NCBI RefSeq assembly: GCF_001412105.1
Contig: NZ_LKST01000001.1
Coordinates: forward strand, 620,001-684,000
DNA: 64,000 bases
Source of the DNA: Corynebacterium oculi
GTDB taxonomy: Bacteria; Actinomycetota; Actinomycetes; Mycobacteriales; Mycobacteriaceae
Direction of reading: 5' to 3'
Position numbers and translations under genes: made by a program
Notes under the pieces: model-generated
The model's input: the letters and a program-made list of their open reading frames with translations, nothing else
Databases searched by the model: none
What the model was told of the DNA's origin: nothing
In this document: piece after piece, positions 1 through 8,134 of the stretch
Numbering within the stretch: position 1 is the first letter of the stretch
Layout of the letters: each line of letters starts with the position of its first letter

Positions 1-326
1 TTGGTCTGCGGCTTGCTCACCTGCTTGGCGGCCTCGCCGGAGTCCGGGTACTCGCAGGTTACCGTCTTGTCCAGCGGGGTTTCGCGGGACATAGCCAGAA
101 TCTCCGGGGTGGGTAGTTCGTCCACGCTGGTATCGGTGGAGCCCTCGGCGGAGGTATCGCCGCCGTCGCGGGTGGCGGCGTAGACGATGCCGCCCACCAG
201 AACCAGGATCGCCACGGCGGCCATGAGCACCACCATGAGCGGCTTGGTCTTTTCGGCGCGATCGCGGCCGCGCAGGGCCCGGTCAAGTTGCTGGAGGGCC
301 TCTTGGCCTCGCTGTTCGTTATTCAT
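1..326 (-). CDS. Membrane-anchored peptidyl-prolyl cis-trans isomerase, N-terminal part
   Basis: The gene starts with ATG at 326 on the minus strand and runs off the window's left edge, so only about 108 N-terminal residues are visible. They read MNNEQRGQEALQQLDRAL, then a basic stretch, one hydrophobic segment (about residues 30-50, PLMVVLMAAVAILVLVGGIV) and an acidic Ser/Thr linker, reaching TCEYPDSGEAAKQV at the edge. This is the usual start of the actinobacterial cyclophilin-type isomerase encoded beside hisS: a single N-terminal anchor with the catalytic domain outside the membrane. The catalytic domain itself lies outside the window, so the call rests on the N-terminus and on gene order. 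It is divergent from the MBL hydrolase gene. Confidence 0.7.
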   Translation of the reverse strand, partial: MNNEQRGQEALQQLDRALRGRDRAEKTKPLMVVLMAAVAILVLVGGIVYAATRDGGDTSAEGSTDTSVDELPTPEILAMSRETPLDKTVTCEYPDSGEAAKQVSKPQT

Positions 327-393
327 CCCGGTGTATGACCTCGGATTCCTCGGTTAGGGGTACTGGGTATCTGTCATATTGTAGCGTTGGGGC

Positions 394-1017
394 ATGGAGA
401 TTCTCACGCTCACCTGCGGCCCCCTACAAACCAACTGCTACCTGGCCCTGGGAGAGGCGGAGGCCACGGTGATCGACCCGGGCCTGGGCGCGGCTGCGCT
501 GGTGCGCCGAGAGATGGAGGGGGCGGAGGTTCCGGTCACCTCCATCGTGCTCACCCACGGGCACATCGACCATATTCGAGACGCGGGCGAACTCTCGGCG
601 GAGTTCGGGGTGCCCGTGCGCGTTCACCCCGCTGACGAGCACATGCTGGACCGCGGCCCGCTGCTGCGGGAGCTTTTCGACGTCGCCTCGATGGTGCCCA
701 TCCGGGACGTCGATAAGCTGGGCGAGGCGGTGCGCATCGCCGGGGAGGAACACCAAGTAGTGCCCGCGCCCGGTCACTCGCCCGGCAGCGTGCTCCTGGT
801 GGGGGAGCAGGTGTGCTGGAGCGGGGACGTGCTTTTTTGCGGCGGAATCGGGCGCACCGACCTGCCGGGCTCCGATCCCGAGGCCATGCTGAACACCCTG
901 CGTGGGCCGGTGGCCGACCTGCCCGCGCACCTGCGCGTGCTGCCGGGTCACGGCGCGGAGACCACCGTGAGCCACGAGCGGGCCACCAACCCCCACCTGC
1001 TGCGCCTGGGAAGCTAA
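394..1017 (+). CDS. MBL-fold metallo-hydrolase (glyoxalase II-like)
   Basis: A 207-residue metallo-beta-lactamase-fold hydrolase. The metal-binding motif THGHIDH lies at residues 54-60. Further ligands are visible as the His in PAPGHSPGS, the Asp in SGDVLF and the His in LPGHGAETT, so both zinc sites look complete. Its length and PGHSPGS motif match the hydroxyacylglutathione-hydrolase-like subgroup, which in corynebacteria cannot be tied to glutathione because mycothiol is the main thiol; the true substrate is unknown. The gene ends 10 nt before hisS, as is usual in this genus. Confidence is high for the fold and low for the substrate. Confidence 0.88.
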   Translation: MEILTLTCGPLQTNCYLALGEAEATVIDPGLGAAALVRREMEGAEVPVTSIVLTHGHIDHIRDAGELSAEFGVPVRVHPADEHMLDRGPLLRELFDVASMVPIRDVDKLGEAVRIAGEEHQVVPAPGHSPGSVLLVGEQVCWSGDVLFCGGIGRTDLPGSDPEAMLNTLRGPVADLPAHLRVLPGHGAETTVSHERATNPHLLRLGS

Positions 1018-1020
1018 AGT
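1015..1020 (+). promoter_or_regulatory. Putative -10 (TAAAGT) for leaderless hisS
   Basis: TAAAGT overlaps the stop codon of the MBL gene and ends 7 nt before the hisS GTG, the spacing expected when transcription starts at the start codon itself. The GGAGG at 1023-1027 touches the GTG and is too close to act as a ribosome site. This is inferred from spacing only. Confidence 0.5.
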
Positions 1021-1027
1021 ATGGAGG

Positions 1028-2305
1028 GTGAGCGAGAAGAAAAAGTACCAAGCCCATAAGGCCCCCAAGGGCGTGCCCGATTACGTTCCCCCGGCCTCGG
1101 CCGGATTCGTGCGGGTGCGCGATACCTTTGTGCAGCAGGCCCGCACCGCCGGGTTCGAGCACATCGAGCTGCCGGTCTTTGAGGAGACGGAACTTTTTGC
1201 CCGGGGCGTGGGCGAGTCCACGGACGTGGTGACCAAGGAGATGTACACCTTCGAGGATCGTGGCGGCCGCTCGGTGAGCCTGCGGCCCGAGGGCACCGCC
1301 GGGGTGATGCGCGCGGTGATCGAGCACCACCTAGATCGCGGACAACTCCCCGCCAAGCTCTGCTACGCCGGGCCCTTCTTCCGCTATGAGCGCCCCCAGG
1401 CGGGACGCTACCGCCAATTACAGCAGGTGGGCGTGGAGGCCATCGGCGTGGACGATCCGGCGCTTGACGCCGAGGTCATCGCCCTGGCCGATCGCAGCTA
1501 CCGCGCCCTGGGGCTGAGCGGCTTCCGCCTAGAAATCACCAGCCTGGGCGATGCCACCTGCCGCCCCCAATATAGGGAGAAACTTCAGCAATTCCTCTTT
1601 AAACTGCCCCTCGATGAGGAAACCCGCCGCCGCGCGGAGATCAACCCCCTGCGCGTGCTCGACGACAAGCGCCCCGAGGTGCGTGAGATGGTAGACAACG
1701 CCCCGCTCATGCTCGATCACCTTTCCGCCGAGAGCCGCGAGCACTTTGAGACCGTCACCGGGTTGCTCGATGACATGGGCGTGGAATACGTGGTGAACCC
1801 GCGCCTGGTACGCGGCCTGGACTATTACACCAAGACCTGCTTCGAGTTCGTCCACGATGGCTTAGGGGCGCAGTCCGGCATCGGCGGCGGTGGGCGTTAC
1901 GACGGCCTGCTGGCCCAACTGGGCGGCCAAGACCTCTCGGGCATTGGGTACGGGCTGGGCGTGGATCGTACCGTGCTGGCCCTGGAGGCCGAGGGGATCG
2001 ACCTGGGTGCTCCGCGCGTGGAGGTCTACGGCGTGGCCTTGGGGGCTGCGGCTAAGCGAGTGATGGCGCGGGTGATAAACGATCTGCGCGTGGCCGGGGT
2101 GCGGGCGGACATGGCCTATGGGGATCGCGGGTTGAAGGGCGCGATGAAGGGAGCCGATCGGGCCGGAGCGAAGGTGGCCCTGGTGCTGGGAGATCAGGAG
2201 ATCGAGGCCGGAACCGTGGCGGTGAAGAACCTGGCCGCGCACGATCAACGAGAGGTGGCGCTGGAATCCGTGGTGGGGGTGGTGAACGAGGTGCTGGGGG
2301 AGTAG
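1028..2305 (+). CDS. hisS: Histidyl-tRNA synthetase
   Basis: A 425-residue class II synthetase that charges tRNA-His in the cytoplasm. Motif 2 is seen as [19 protein letters not shown] near residue 118. The histidine-specific HisA signature is [13 protein letters not shown] near residue 261. The motif 3 region [14 protein letters not shown] is followed by [10 protein letters not shown], and an anticodon-binding domain fills the last ~100 residues. Length matches bacterial HisRS. The chosen start is GTG at 1028; the ATG at 1021 is in another frame. A strong intrinsic terminator follows 23 nt after the stop, closing the MBL-hisS unit. Confidence 0.97.
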   Translation: MSEKKKYQAHKAPKGVPDYVPPASAGFVRVRDTFVQQARTAGFEHIELPVFEETELFARGVGESTDVVTKEMYTFEDRGGRSVSLRPEGTAGVMRAVIEHHLDRGQLPAKLCYAGPFFRYERPQAGRYRQLQQVGVEAIGVDDPALDAEVIALADRSYRALGLSGFRLEITSLGDATCRPQYREKLQQFLFKLPLDEETRRRAEINPLRVLDDKRPEVREMVDNAPLMLDHLSAESREHFETVTGLLDDMGVEYVVNPRLVRGLDYYTKTCFEFVHDGLGAQSGIGGGGRYDGLLAQLGGQDLSGIGYGLGVDRTVLALEAEGIDLGAPRVEVYGVALGAAAKRVMARVINDLRVAGVRADMAYGDRGLKGAMKGADRAGAKVALVLGDQEIEAGTVAVKNLAAHDQREVALESVVGVVNEVLGE

Positions 2306-2327
2306 GTTTTCGGGGCTCGTGAGTGCG

Positions 2328-2355
2328 AGGCGGTGCCTGGTGGCACCGCCTTTTT
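2328..2355 (+). terminator. Rho-independent terminator after hisS
   Basis: A perfect 10-bp stem, AGGCGGTGCC / GGCACCGCCT, with a TGGT loop is followed by a run of T. It separates the hisS unit from the accessory island. Confidence 0.9.
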
Positions 2356-2527
2356 GCGTGTTTTTTGGGGGCGGTGCGTAGGGTGCGGGGCTGTGCGGTG
2401 CCCAACACAGTGGTTATTGGTGCGGGTGATGAAAATAAATATGTGAAAATCCTTTACTTCTGGTGCTCATGTGATTACTGTTGCTCGACATAGTAATCAT
2501 GGATCACGCCAGATGGAGGTTGTGAGG

Positions 2528-3459
2528 ATGAAAACATGGAAGATCGCGTGCATGGGTATCACGGGCGTGCTCACCGCGATGAGTGCCGGGGCGGTTCATG
2601 CCGCACCCGTGGTGGACGTGTTGCCCTGGCCCGTGGCTCCCTTTGGCGGTGAGAAAGCCCTGGAAAACCGCTACGTGGAAAAGACCACCGATGACGGTTG
2701 GGTGCTCCACGCGGAGAAGAAGGACGAGGTTATCAACGTGGCCCCGCCACTGGACTCGGCGGCCACCACCGGAGAGAGCTTCGGCAGCCTCAAAGCCAAG
2801 GTATGGATCACCGGGCAGGGGGAACCGGAGCTGCGCGGCGCGGTTTTTGAGGCCGGATACCAGGTGGGTTGTGGCGTGGATATTTCCACGGGCGTGGAGC
2901 CGGAACCGTGGGTGTTGCCCCGCGAGTGAGCGGCGGCGTGGAGGGCGGACCCAGCGTTTCTGGTGTTATCGAGGGTGGTCCTAGCGTTTCCGGCGGCGTG
3001 GAGGGCGGCCCGAATGTGGGGGTCGGCGGGGAGACTGGGCCGAGCGTATCGGTGAACCTTCCGGAGGGAAATATTCAGGTAGGAGCGGATGGAAAGGTAA
3101 AAACCGAAGCGGGTGCGGACGCCACGGCCAAGGTTGAGGGTGGAGCCGACGCCACCGGCAAATTGGAAGCGGGCGCGGACGCCACCGGCAAACTCGAAGG
3201 CGGCGTAGACGGCAAGGCGGAGGTTTCGCCCGCCATCAAGGGCCACTTGCAGCCCGGCAAGATTACCAACGTGGCGTTGGTTTCTATGCCGATTGATAAG
3301 GAGTACAAGCGCGCCGCCGGTGGTTTTACCGGCGCTCATCTTCAGGTCAACGGGTGTGCTGGGCCGGTGACGGTGCGTTCCTACGTGACGATCTCCACGG
3401 TCAGCCCCACCTCCATTGATGCCGTGAACGTGTACGGCGATCCGCAGCGCATTAGGTAA
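2528..3459 (+). pseudogene. MspA-family porin-like gene, frameshifted
   Basis: Two overlapping frames together make an MspA-like outer-membrane (mycomembrane) porin. The first starts at ATG 2528, behind GGAGG at 2515-2519, with a Sec signal peptide ending near AGAVHA. It contains an RYVEKTTDDGW segment and the family hallmark YQVGCGVDIS, then stops at 2929. The second frame (usable from about 2893 to 3459) carries a Gly/Val/Pro repeat (VEGGPSVSG-like), an Ala/Gly/Asp repeat (GADAT) and the family C-terminal signature FTGAHLQVNGCAGPVTVRSY. One extra G after GTGGAG near 2893-2899 would join the frames as GVEAGTVGVAP. The sequence as given therefore encodes a truncated, probably non-functional porin. 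The repeats are larger than in mycobacterial MspA. The alternative is a sequencing error. Confidence 0.75.
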
Positions 3460-3471
3460 GGGAGAGCGACG

Positions 3472-3747
3472 ATGACTCAGCACGAGCGCAGCGAATACCC
3501 CATCGAAGTGGCCAAGGCCACCGCGCAGAAACCACAGCGCACGCCGATATGGATTCCCATCGTCAATTTGTGCCTGGGCGTGGCGATGATGATCGCCACC
3601 CTGACGTGGTCGCAGTACCTCGACAAGCCCATCGAGGAACACGGATACGTGCAGGTGATGTTCTTCTACGTGGTTCTCATGATTATTGGCGGCGGACTGA
3701 TGGTGTCAGGTTTTACCACGCTTTGGGGTCGGGCGACGGCCAAGTAG
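3472..3747 (+). CDS. Small two-pass membrane protein, function unknown
   Basis: A 91-residue protein starting at ATG 3472 behind GGGAGAG, 12 nt after the MspA-like gene, so probably co-transcribed with it. It has a soluble basic N-terminus of about 25 residues, two hydrophobic segments (about 26-45, PIVNLCLGVAMMIATLTW, and about 61-82, VMFFYVVLMIIGGGLMVSG) and a short basic tail. I do not recognise the family. Its position between a porin-like gene and a large secreted repeat protein suggests a role at the envelope, but nothing in the sequence fixes one. Confidence 0.65.
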   Translation: MTQHERSEYPIEVAKATAQKPQRTPIWIPIVNLCLGVAMMIATLTWSQYLDKPIEEHGYVQVMFFYVVLMIIGGGLMVSGFTTLWGRATAK

Positions 3748-3758
3748 AGGAGGCATTG

Positions 3759-6437
3759 ATGAGAAAGCAGATGGAGCGCGCACCATGGCGTGGCGTCATT
3801 CTCCTTGCTGTAGGTGCTGGCTTGACCCTGGGAACACCATACGCTCAGGCGGAGACCCCGGAGGAACGCTGCGCACGGGAAACGGCAGCTCATAATGCCA
3901 CGATGGAGGCACTATGGCGGGCCTCCCACCCGGGGCAGGAGCCTGGGCCGGGTGCCTGGCCTCCCTATGTGTGCGTAGGTGGGCCGAGTGGCCCGGACAA
4001 TGGCAGCCAACAGAACGTCAACCCGCCTGTGGCCGAACAACCGGGAACAAACGGGGCTACTGGCCAGGAGGATTCCGGGCCTATGTACGGGCGCGAGCAC
4101 CGCTGGGATGACGGGGCGAATCAAGGGCATCAACGCACGCATCGCTGGGAGGAGGGCACAACCGGGCACGAGCGGACTCACCGTTGGGACGATTCCGCGC
4201 ACACCCCCTCGCAGTATGAGCAAGATATGCGTCTGGGGCCGTTGAGTGAATCGCGCACGGGAGGAGTCCAACCGGGAAACACGGGGCCTGACGGCCTTTC
4301 CGCCGCGGATAGCGCTCGCTCCAATGTCCCCACCATTCCCCTCTGGGAGGAGGAAATACGCGGTGATGATGGTCAATCGCGCACGGTGCAGGTAGCCGAT
4401 ATTGGTAATGGCACGCAGGCCGTGGTGGGCGAGGACGGCCGCGCCACCGGGGAGGTGGTGCGGCCGAACCCGGTAACAGGGGAAAAGATCGTGGAGGTGC
4501 AGGAGGGTCTGCGCGGCAGGGTGCTGAACCCGGAACCAGAGAACGCCGCCGAGGAAAGCGCTGCTCCGCAGGAAACTGAAGCCGCTGCGCCTGGATCGAT
4601 TCCCAAGGTCTCGCAGCAGAATGATCCGGCGGCGGAACCCGAGGCTGAGGAAGAGACGAACGAGCTTCCAGTAGCTCCGCTGGGCGCAATCGGCGCGGCT
4701 ATCGGTGGCATAGGTGTGCTGGAACGACGCCGCCGCAACCGCTCCTGGCAGGGAGACCTGGACTGGGGCAATGGCCGGGAGCAATCCCTGATTCTATTAG
4801 AGGGCCCGGAATCTCCCCGCGAGTACCGCTATGATCTTGAGGTTCCTCCGGGTGGGCGAGTGGTGGAAAATCTCGACGGTTCCGTGGACGTGCTCGACGC
4901 CCAGGGTAATGTGACGAAACACGTCAAAGCTCCGTGGGCCTATGACGCACTGGGAAGGGAAGTACCCACATACTTTGAGGTAGACCCGGAGACCGGGGAA
5001 CTTGTACAGGTGGTGGATCCGGAGCGTACTACGGCTCTGCCGATCCTGGCTGATCCGGATAAGTATGATGCCACCAAGCCCGCCAGTGATAATCCCGCTA
5101 AAAACCCGGAAAACATGAGCAAGAATCCGGTGACCGGGCAACGCTCCTGGGAACTAAGCGATGGGAGGATCGTCACGGAGCACCCCCGCCAAGATGGTTC
5201 CGGACGCACGGACTGGACTCTGACGAATAAAGAGGGAACCAAACAAGAATCCCTCTCCCAGGTTCAGTGGGACGAGGACGGCAGCCCCACGAACCTCAAG
5301 ACGATCAACAACTCGGCGGTGGATCTACCCCAGCAAGACCGCCAGGACTGGGCAAACCGCACGGGAACCAGCAAAGGCTCCAACATTGATAACCACCCGT
5401 TCAACAACGGCGATGGTACCTTCTCCGACCCCACGCAGGGGACGACGGTTCCCGGATACTACAACCGTGAATTGGATAAGCGCTCCTTTGCCGATGGAAA
5501 CGGTGGCTACATCACCGAGCACCCCAACGGTAATGGCACCTCGGACTGGACGCACAACAACACCGAAGGACAGCAAGAGGCCGTTGCTTCCTTGGAATGG
5601 AAGGACGAGGGTGGGCTAGAACAAGCCCAGATGATCGATAATACGCTGGTGGAATCGCCTCCCGAGACGGGGGAGAACGACCAGACCTGGTACAACGGTA
5701 CGGTCACCCAAGACCCTTATGACGGCATGTTCCAGGACGAGCAGGGGCGCTGGCACGACGGTGCGAAAAACGTTGAGGGTGCGGATACTCCTGTGTATCG
5801 GATGGATGATGGGACGGTGTTGTATGGGAAAGAAGATATTTTCAATCACACCGATTGGGTACAGGAAAAGCGGAATGGTGACCGATCTGTAGTTCGAGAA
5901 TTAGATTGGGATGGTAATGGGGACCCAGAAGTAGTTAAACAGGACCCGTACCTTACAAGAGATGAATATGTTGATAAATATGGAGAAGTGAAGGGCCCCT
6001 CCCTTGGAGGAACTGATATAGCAGGCGGTATTTATGACTTTGGGACAGGAACCCCTCTAGCCTTTTCTGAAGTAGAAGCAAAACGAGTCACTAAAAAAAT
6101 CTCTGAAAAAGGAGCAGAAAAAGCAGGAAGATCGGTTGATGATGTAGCGCGAATTGCGGGACTTAGCAGCCATGTATTTGGAGGTGCTGGTGTTGCTGCT
6201 GGAGCCTTGATGGATATTGAAGATGACATGGACCCAACTGAAGCGTGGGTATCTAACGGAGTTGGAGGCGCCGCTAGTCTTGGTGCAGGAGCATTGGCAG
6301 CGGGAGGGTTAGCGTTGCTACCTTTCGCGGTTCCCGCAGCAGCAACAATTTTCGTTCCAATTGCTGCTTCATATATTGTCGGAGCGGTAACAACTAAAGG
6401 CATTCAATACTTATGGAATGAAAATGATAAAAAATAA
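3759..6437 (+). CDS. Large secreted repeat protein, candidate polymorphic toxin with AT-rich C-terminal tip
   Basis: An 892-residue protein with its start at ATG 3759 behind AGAGGAGG. Residues 1-31 form a signal peptide (cleavage near PYAQA|E). A short domain with two Cys follows, then three 13-residue repeats built on HRWDD/HRWEE (about 112-150) and an acidic Pro/Glu/Ala linker. Residues 303-328 hold LPVAP, a Gly/Ala/Ile hydrophobic stretch and ERRRRNR. Next is a beta-rich module (GSVDVLDAQGNV, APWAYDALGREVPTYFEV, LPILADP). Three related repeats follow near 467, 581 and 685, each with T/S-DW and ending in W-acidic-acidic-G. From about residue 694 the codons become AT-rich. The tip (about 740-892) has amphipathic helices and long Gly/Ala-rich hydrophobic stretches (about 803-820 and 833-880), like a membrane-active domain. 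Architecture suggests a carrier with a swapped effector tip; pore formation is inference. Confidence 0.7.
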   Translation: MRKQMERAPWRGVILLAVGAGLTLGTPYAQAETPEERCARETAAHNATMEALWRASHPGQEPGPGAWPPYVCVGGPSGPDNGSQQNVNPPVAEQPGTNGATGQEDSGPMYGREHRWDDGANQGHQRTHRWEEGTTGHERTHRWDDSAHTPSQYEQDMRLGPLSESRTGGVQPGNTGPDGLSAADSARSNVPTIPLWEEEIRGDDGQSRTVQVADIGNGTQAVVGEDGRATGEVVRPNPVTGEKIVEVQEGLRGRVLNPEPENAAEESAAPQETEAAAPGSIPKVSQQNDPAAEPEAEEETNELPVAPLGAIGAAIGGIGVLERRRRNRSWQGDLDWGNGREQSLILLEGPESPREYRYDLEVPPGGRVVENLDGSVDVLDAQGNVTKHVKAPWAYDALGREVPTYFEVDPETGELVQVVDPERTTALPILADPDKYDATKPASDNPAKNPENMSKNPVTGQRSWELSDGRIVTEHPRQDGSGRTDWTLTNKEGTKQESLSQVQWDEDGSPTNLKTINNSAVDLPQQDRQDWANRTGTSKGSNIDNHPFNNGDGTFSDPTQGTTVPGYYNRELDKRSFADGNGGYITEHPNGNGTSDWTHNNTEGQQEAVASLEWKDEGGLEQAQMIDNTLVESPPETGENDQTWYNGTVTQDPYDGMFQDEQGRWHDGAKNVEGADTPVYRMDDGTVLYGKEDIFNHTDWVQEKRNGDRSVVRELDWDGNGDPEVVKQDPYLTRDEYVDKYGEVKGPSLGGTDIAGGIYDFGTGTPLAFSEVEAKRVTKKISEKGAEKAGRSVDDVARIAGLSSHVFGGAGVAAGALMDIEDDMDPTEAWVSNGVGGAASLGAGALAAGGLALLPFAVPAAATIFVPIAASYIVGAVTTKGIQYLWNENDKK

Positions 6438-7142
6438 GCATAGATCGAATTGGATTGGCCTGACCGTAATCCTACTTACCCTTGTATTTTCCATTTTCTT
6501 AATATGTATTATGGGATCATTGCTAGAGGGAGGGGATGTGTATCTTTTTGGCCTTTCGGTATCTGTGTTAATCTCGGCGCTATGTGCAATGTTTATATTT
6601 TCTGGACTATTTTTTAATGAAATGATTGGAGGATTGTTGTTTCACAGGACTCATATGTACCCATTCCAGGGTCTAACATATTATCCGTGGGTAGGGCTAG
6701 TTTTTTCCTTTCATTGTTTTCGGGATGCCTTTTCATTTGGCTAGCCTCTTGGGGGAATGGTAAAAATATACGAAGTCTTATTTTTCTCATTATATCCGCA
6801 TCGATACTTTTTTGGATTGTGAAAGTTGTTATCTTGAACCCTGACAGGGGGCGGGGGAATGTGTTCCTATCGAAAGATTGCATACAGTTGAACTTTTCTA
6901 AAAAATTCTTTCTGATACCTGGAACAATGGAAATAGTTGATAGTTGTAATAGTTGGGGGGTGGATGAATTTATAATCAGGGGAGAGTGGGAAGTGGAAGA
7001 AAAAAGTATTTTCAGGCCAAGTGTTACCCGTCGAGAAGAAAGAGACATCCGTATGACCCCCTACTGCTTCGGAAATTCCAATATGGAATATATTAAAAGT
7101 ATAATAAAAGGGGGAATTCTAGAAAGAGAAAATTCTATATAA
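6418..7142 (+). pseudogene. Candidate immunity protein gene, four-pass membrane protein, frameshifted
   Basis: The first frame starts at ATG 6418, inside the end of the preceding toxin-like gene, and encodes two hydrophobic segments (WIGLTVILLTLVFSIFLICI and LSVSVLISALCAMFIFSGLFF) before going out of frame. The second frame runs to 7142 with two more (SFFLSLFSGCLFIWLASW, SLIFLIISASILFWIVKVVI) and a C-terminal soluble domain containing FFLIPG and RGEWEVEEKS. One additional A in the run at 6620-6622 would join them as LFFNENDWRIVVSQDSYVPI, giving about 241 residues. The overlap with the toxin-like gene, the very low GC and the multi-pass topology fit immunity to a membrane-acting toxin. If read as given it yields a 108-residue protein and possibly a GTG-started 151-residue one (6687-7142). 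No family is recognised. Confidence 0.55.
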
Positions 7143-7229
7143 CTTATCTGCTATCTGGCAGGAAATTTGTTGAGGTGCAGTGTGGGGTATTAAGATTTTT
7201 ATCTATTCTATTCCTGGGGTTCTATGTAC

Positions 7230-8134
7230 TGAGGTTTATTCATAGGTTTTTAGAGAGTGGTAGAACATAAGCCCGACAATGATGGTCACAATATCCTCGA
7301 ACAAGGGCAGCCGCCCGCGGTAGCGGGTCTTTAATACCCGCCAGGATTTCACCTTCGCGATCGTGCGCTCCACTGTGGAGCGGATTGTTCCGTGGCTGCG
7401 GTTATAAGCCCGATCGTGAGCATCCAAGGATTATCCTGGTGGTTTCTTCATCGGGGTAATAAACCCTAGACCGATGTAGCCTTTATCTGCCATGATCCTC
7501 ATGTTGTGGGTGTGGGTGATAAAACCCGAGGCACGCAAGGCTGCCGTGTCGTGCATGCTTCCTGGTTGTGGGTTGGAGGTCCAGACGAGGTGTCCGTCCA
7601 CATCGCAGGCGATTTGGAGGTTGTAGCCGGTGGTGTGATGCTTCCCGGAGTATAAGTCTTTCCGGGTGTGGGTGTTGGTGCAGGTAATTAAGGCGCCATC
7701 GACGATGAGGAACCCATAAGTATCCATGATGTCATTCCAGGTGGGGATCCACACACTGACCAGATGGGCCAGCAGGGGAACATCGTGGGTAAGGATACGG
7801 GAGACGGTTGGCTGGGAGATGTCGAAGGTAACAGCGAGGGCTTGTTGGGTGCGGTTTTCCCTCATGTAGTCCAACACGAGAAGCAGGCGGGCTTTTACGG
7901 TCAGTGTCCGGGTGCCTACCCTGTCATCTGCTTCGTCAAGGAGATATGCGAGTTCTACTTCGAGGGCTGTTAGGTGCCAGGCGGTAAGCGGTAGGATACT
8001 TTTAAAGTTGGGTGTTGTTGTTTGTTTATTGCTCACACTTTAATCAAATCAGCAACACCCCCTTGTTTTGCGTGTGACACGCGGGGAAGTGAGGGAATCA
8101 TTTGGGTAGAATACTACCTCATGGATAAACCTCA
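7230..8134 (-). mobile_element. IS5-like insertion sequence, about 905 bp, inactivated
   Basis: Imperfect terminal inverted repeats bound the element: TGAGGTTTATTCATAGG at 7230-7246 and, read on the other strand, TGAGGTTTATCCATGAGG ending at 8134. A single transposase gene on the minus strand fills it, with its final TAA lying inside the left repeat. Size and layout fit the short single-ORF groups of the IS5 family. No convincing target-site duplication is seen (left flank GTAC, right flank ATAT), and the transposase has an internal stop, so it is probably immobile unless complemented in trans. Confidence 0.8.
7236..8036 (-). pseudogene. IS5-family DDE transposase with an in-frame nonsense codon
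   Basis: Starts at GTG 8036. The N-terminal domain carries a helix-turn-helix (QQALAVTFDISQPTVSRILTH). The nuclease domain has the first Asp in FLIVDGALI and the second in MADKGYIGLG. After MKKPPG a TAA at 7431-7433 stops the frame. The same frame then continues SLDAHDRAYNRSHGTIRSTVERTIAK to 7236, carrying the expected third catalytic residue, Glu, in VERTIAK. The stop therefore removes the catalytic Glu and the last ~65 residues. Full length without the stop is about 266 residues, normal for this group. Confidence 0.85.

Noticed and set aside
2885..2935. Programmed -1 frameshifting to explain the two MspA-like frames.
   Set aside because: No slippery heptamer or obvious downstream pseudoknot is seen in the overlap; a simple deletion is more economical.
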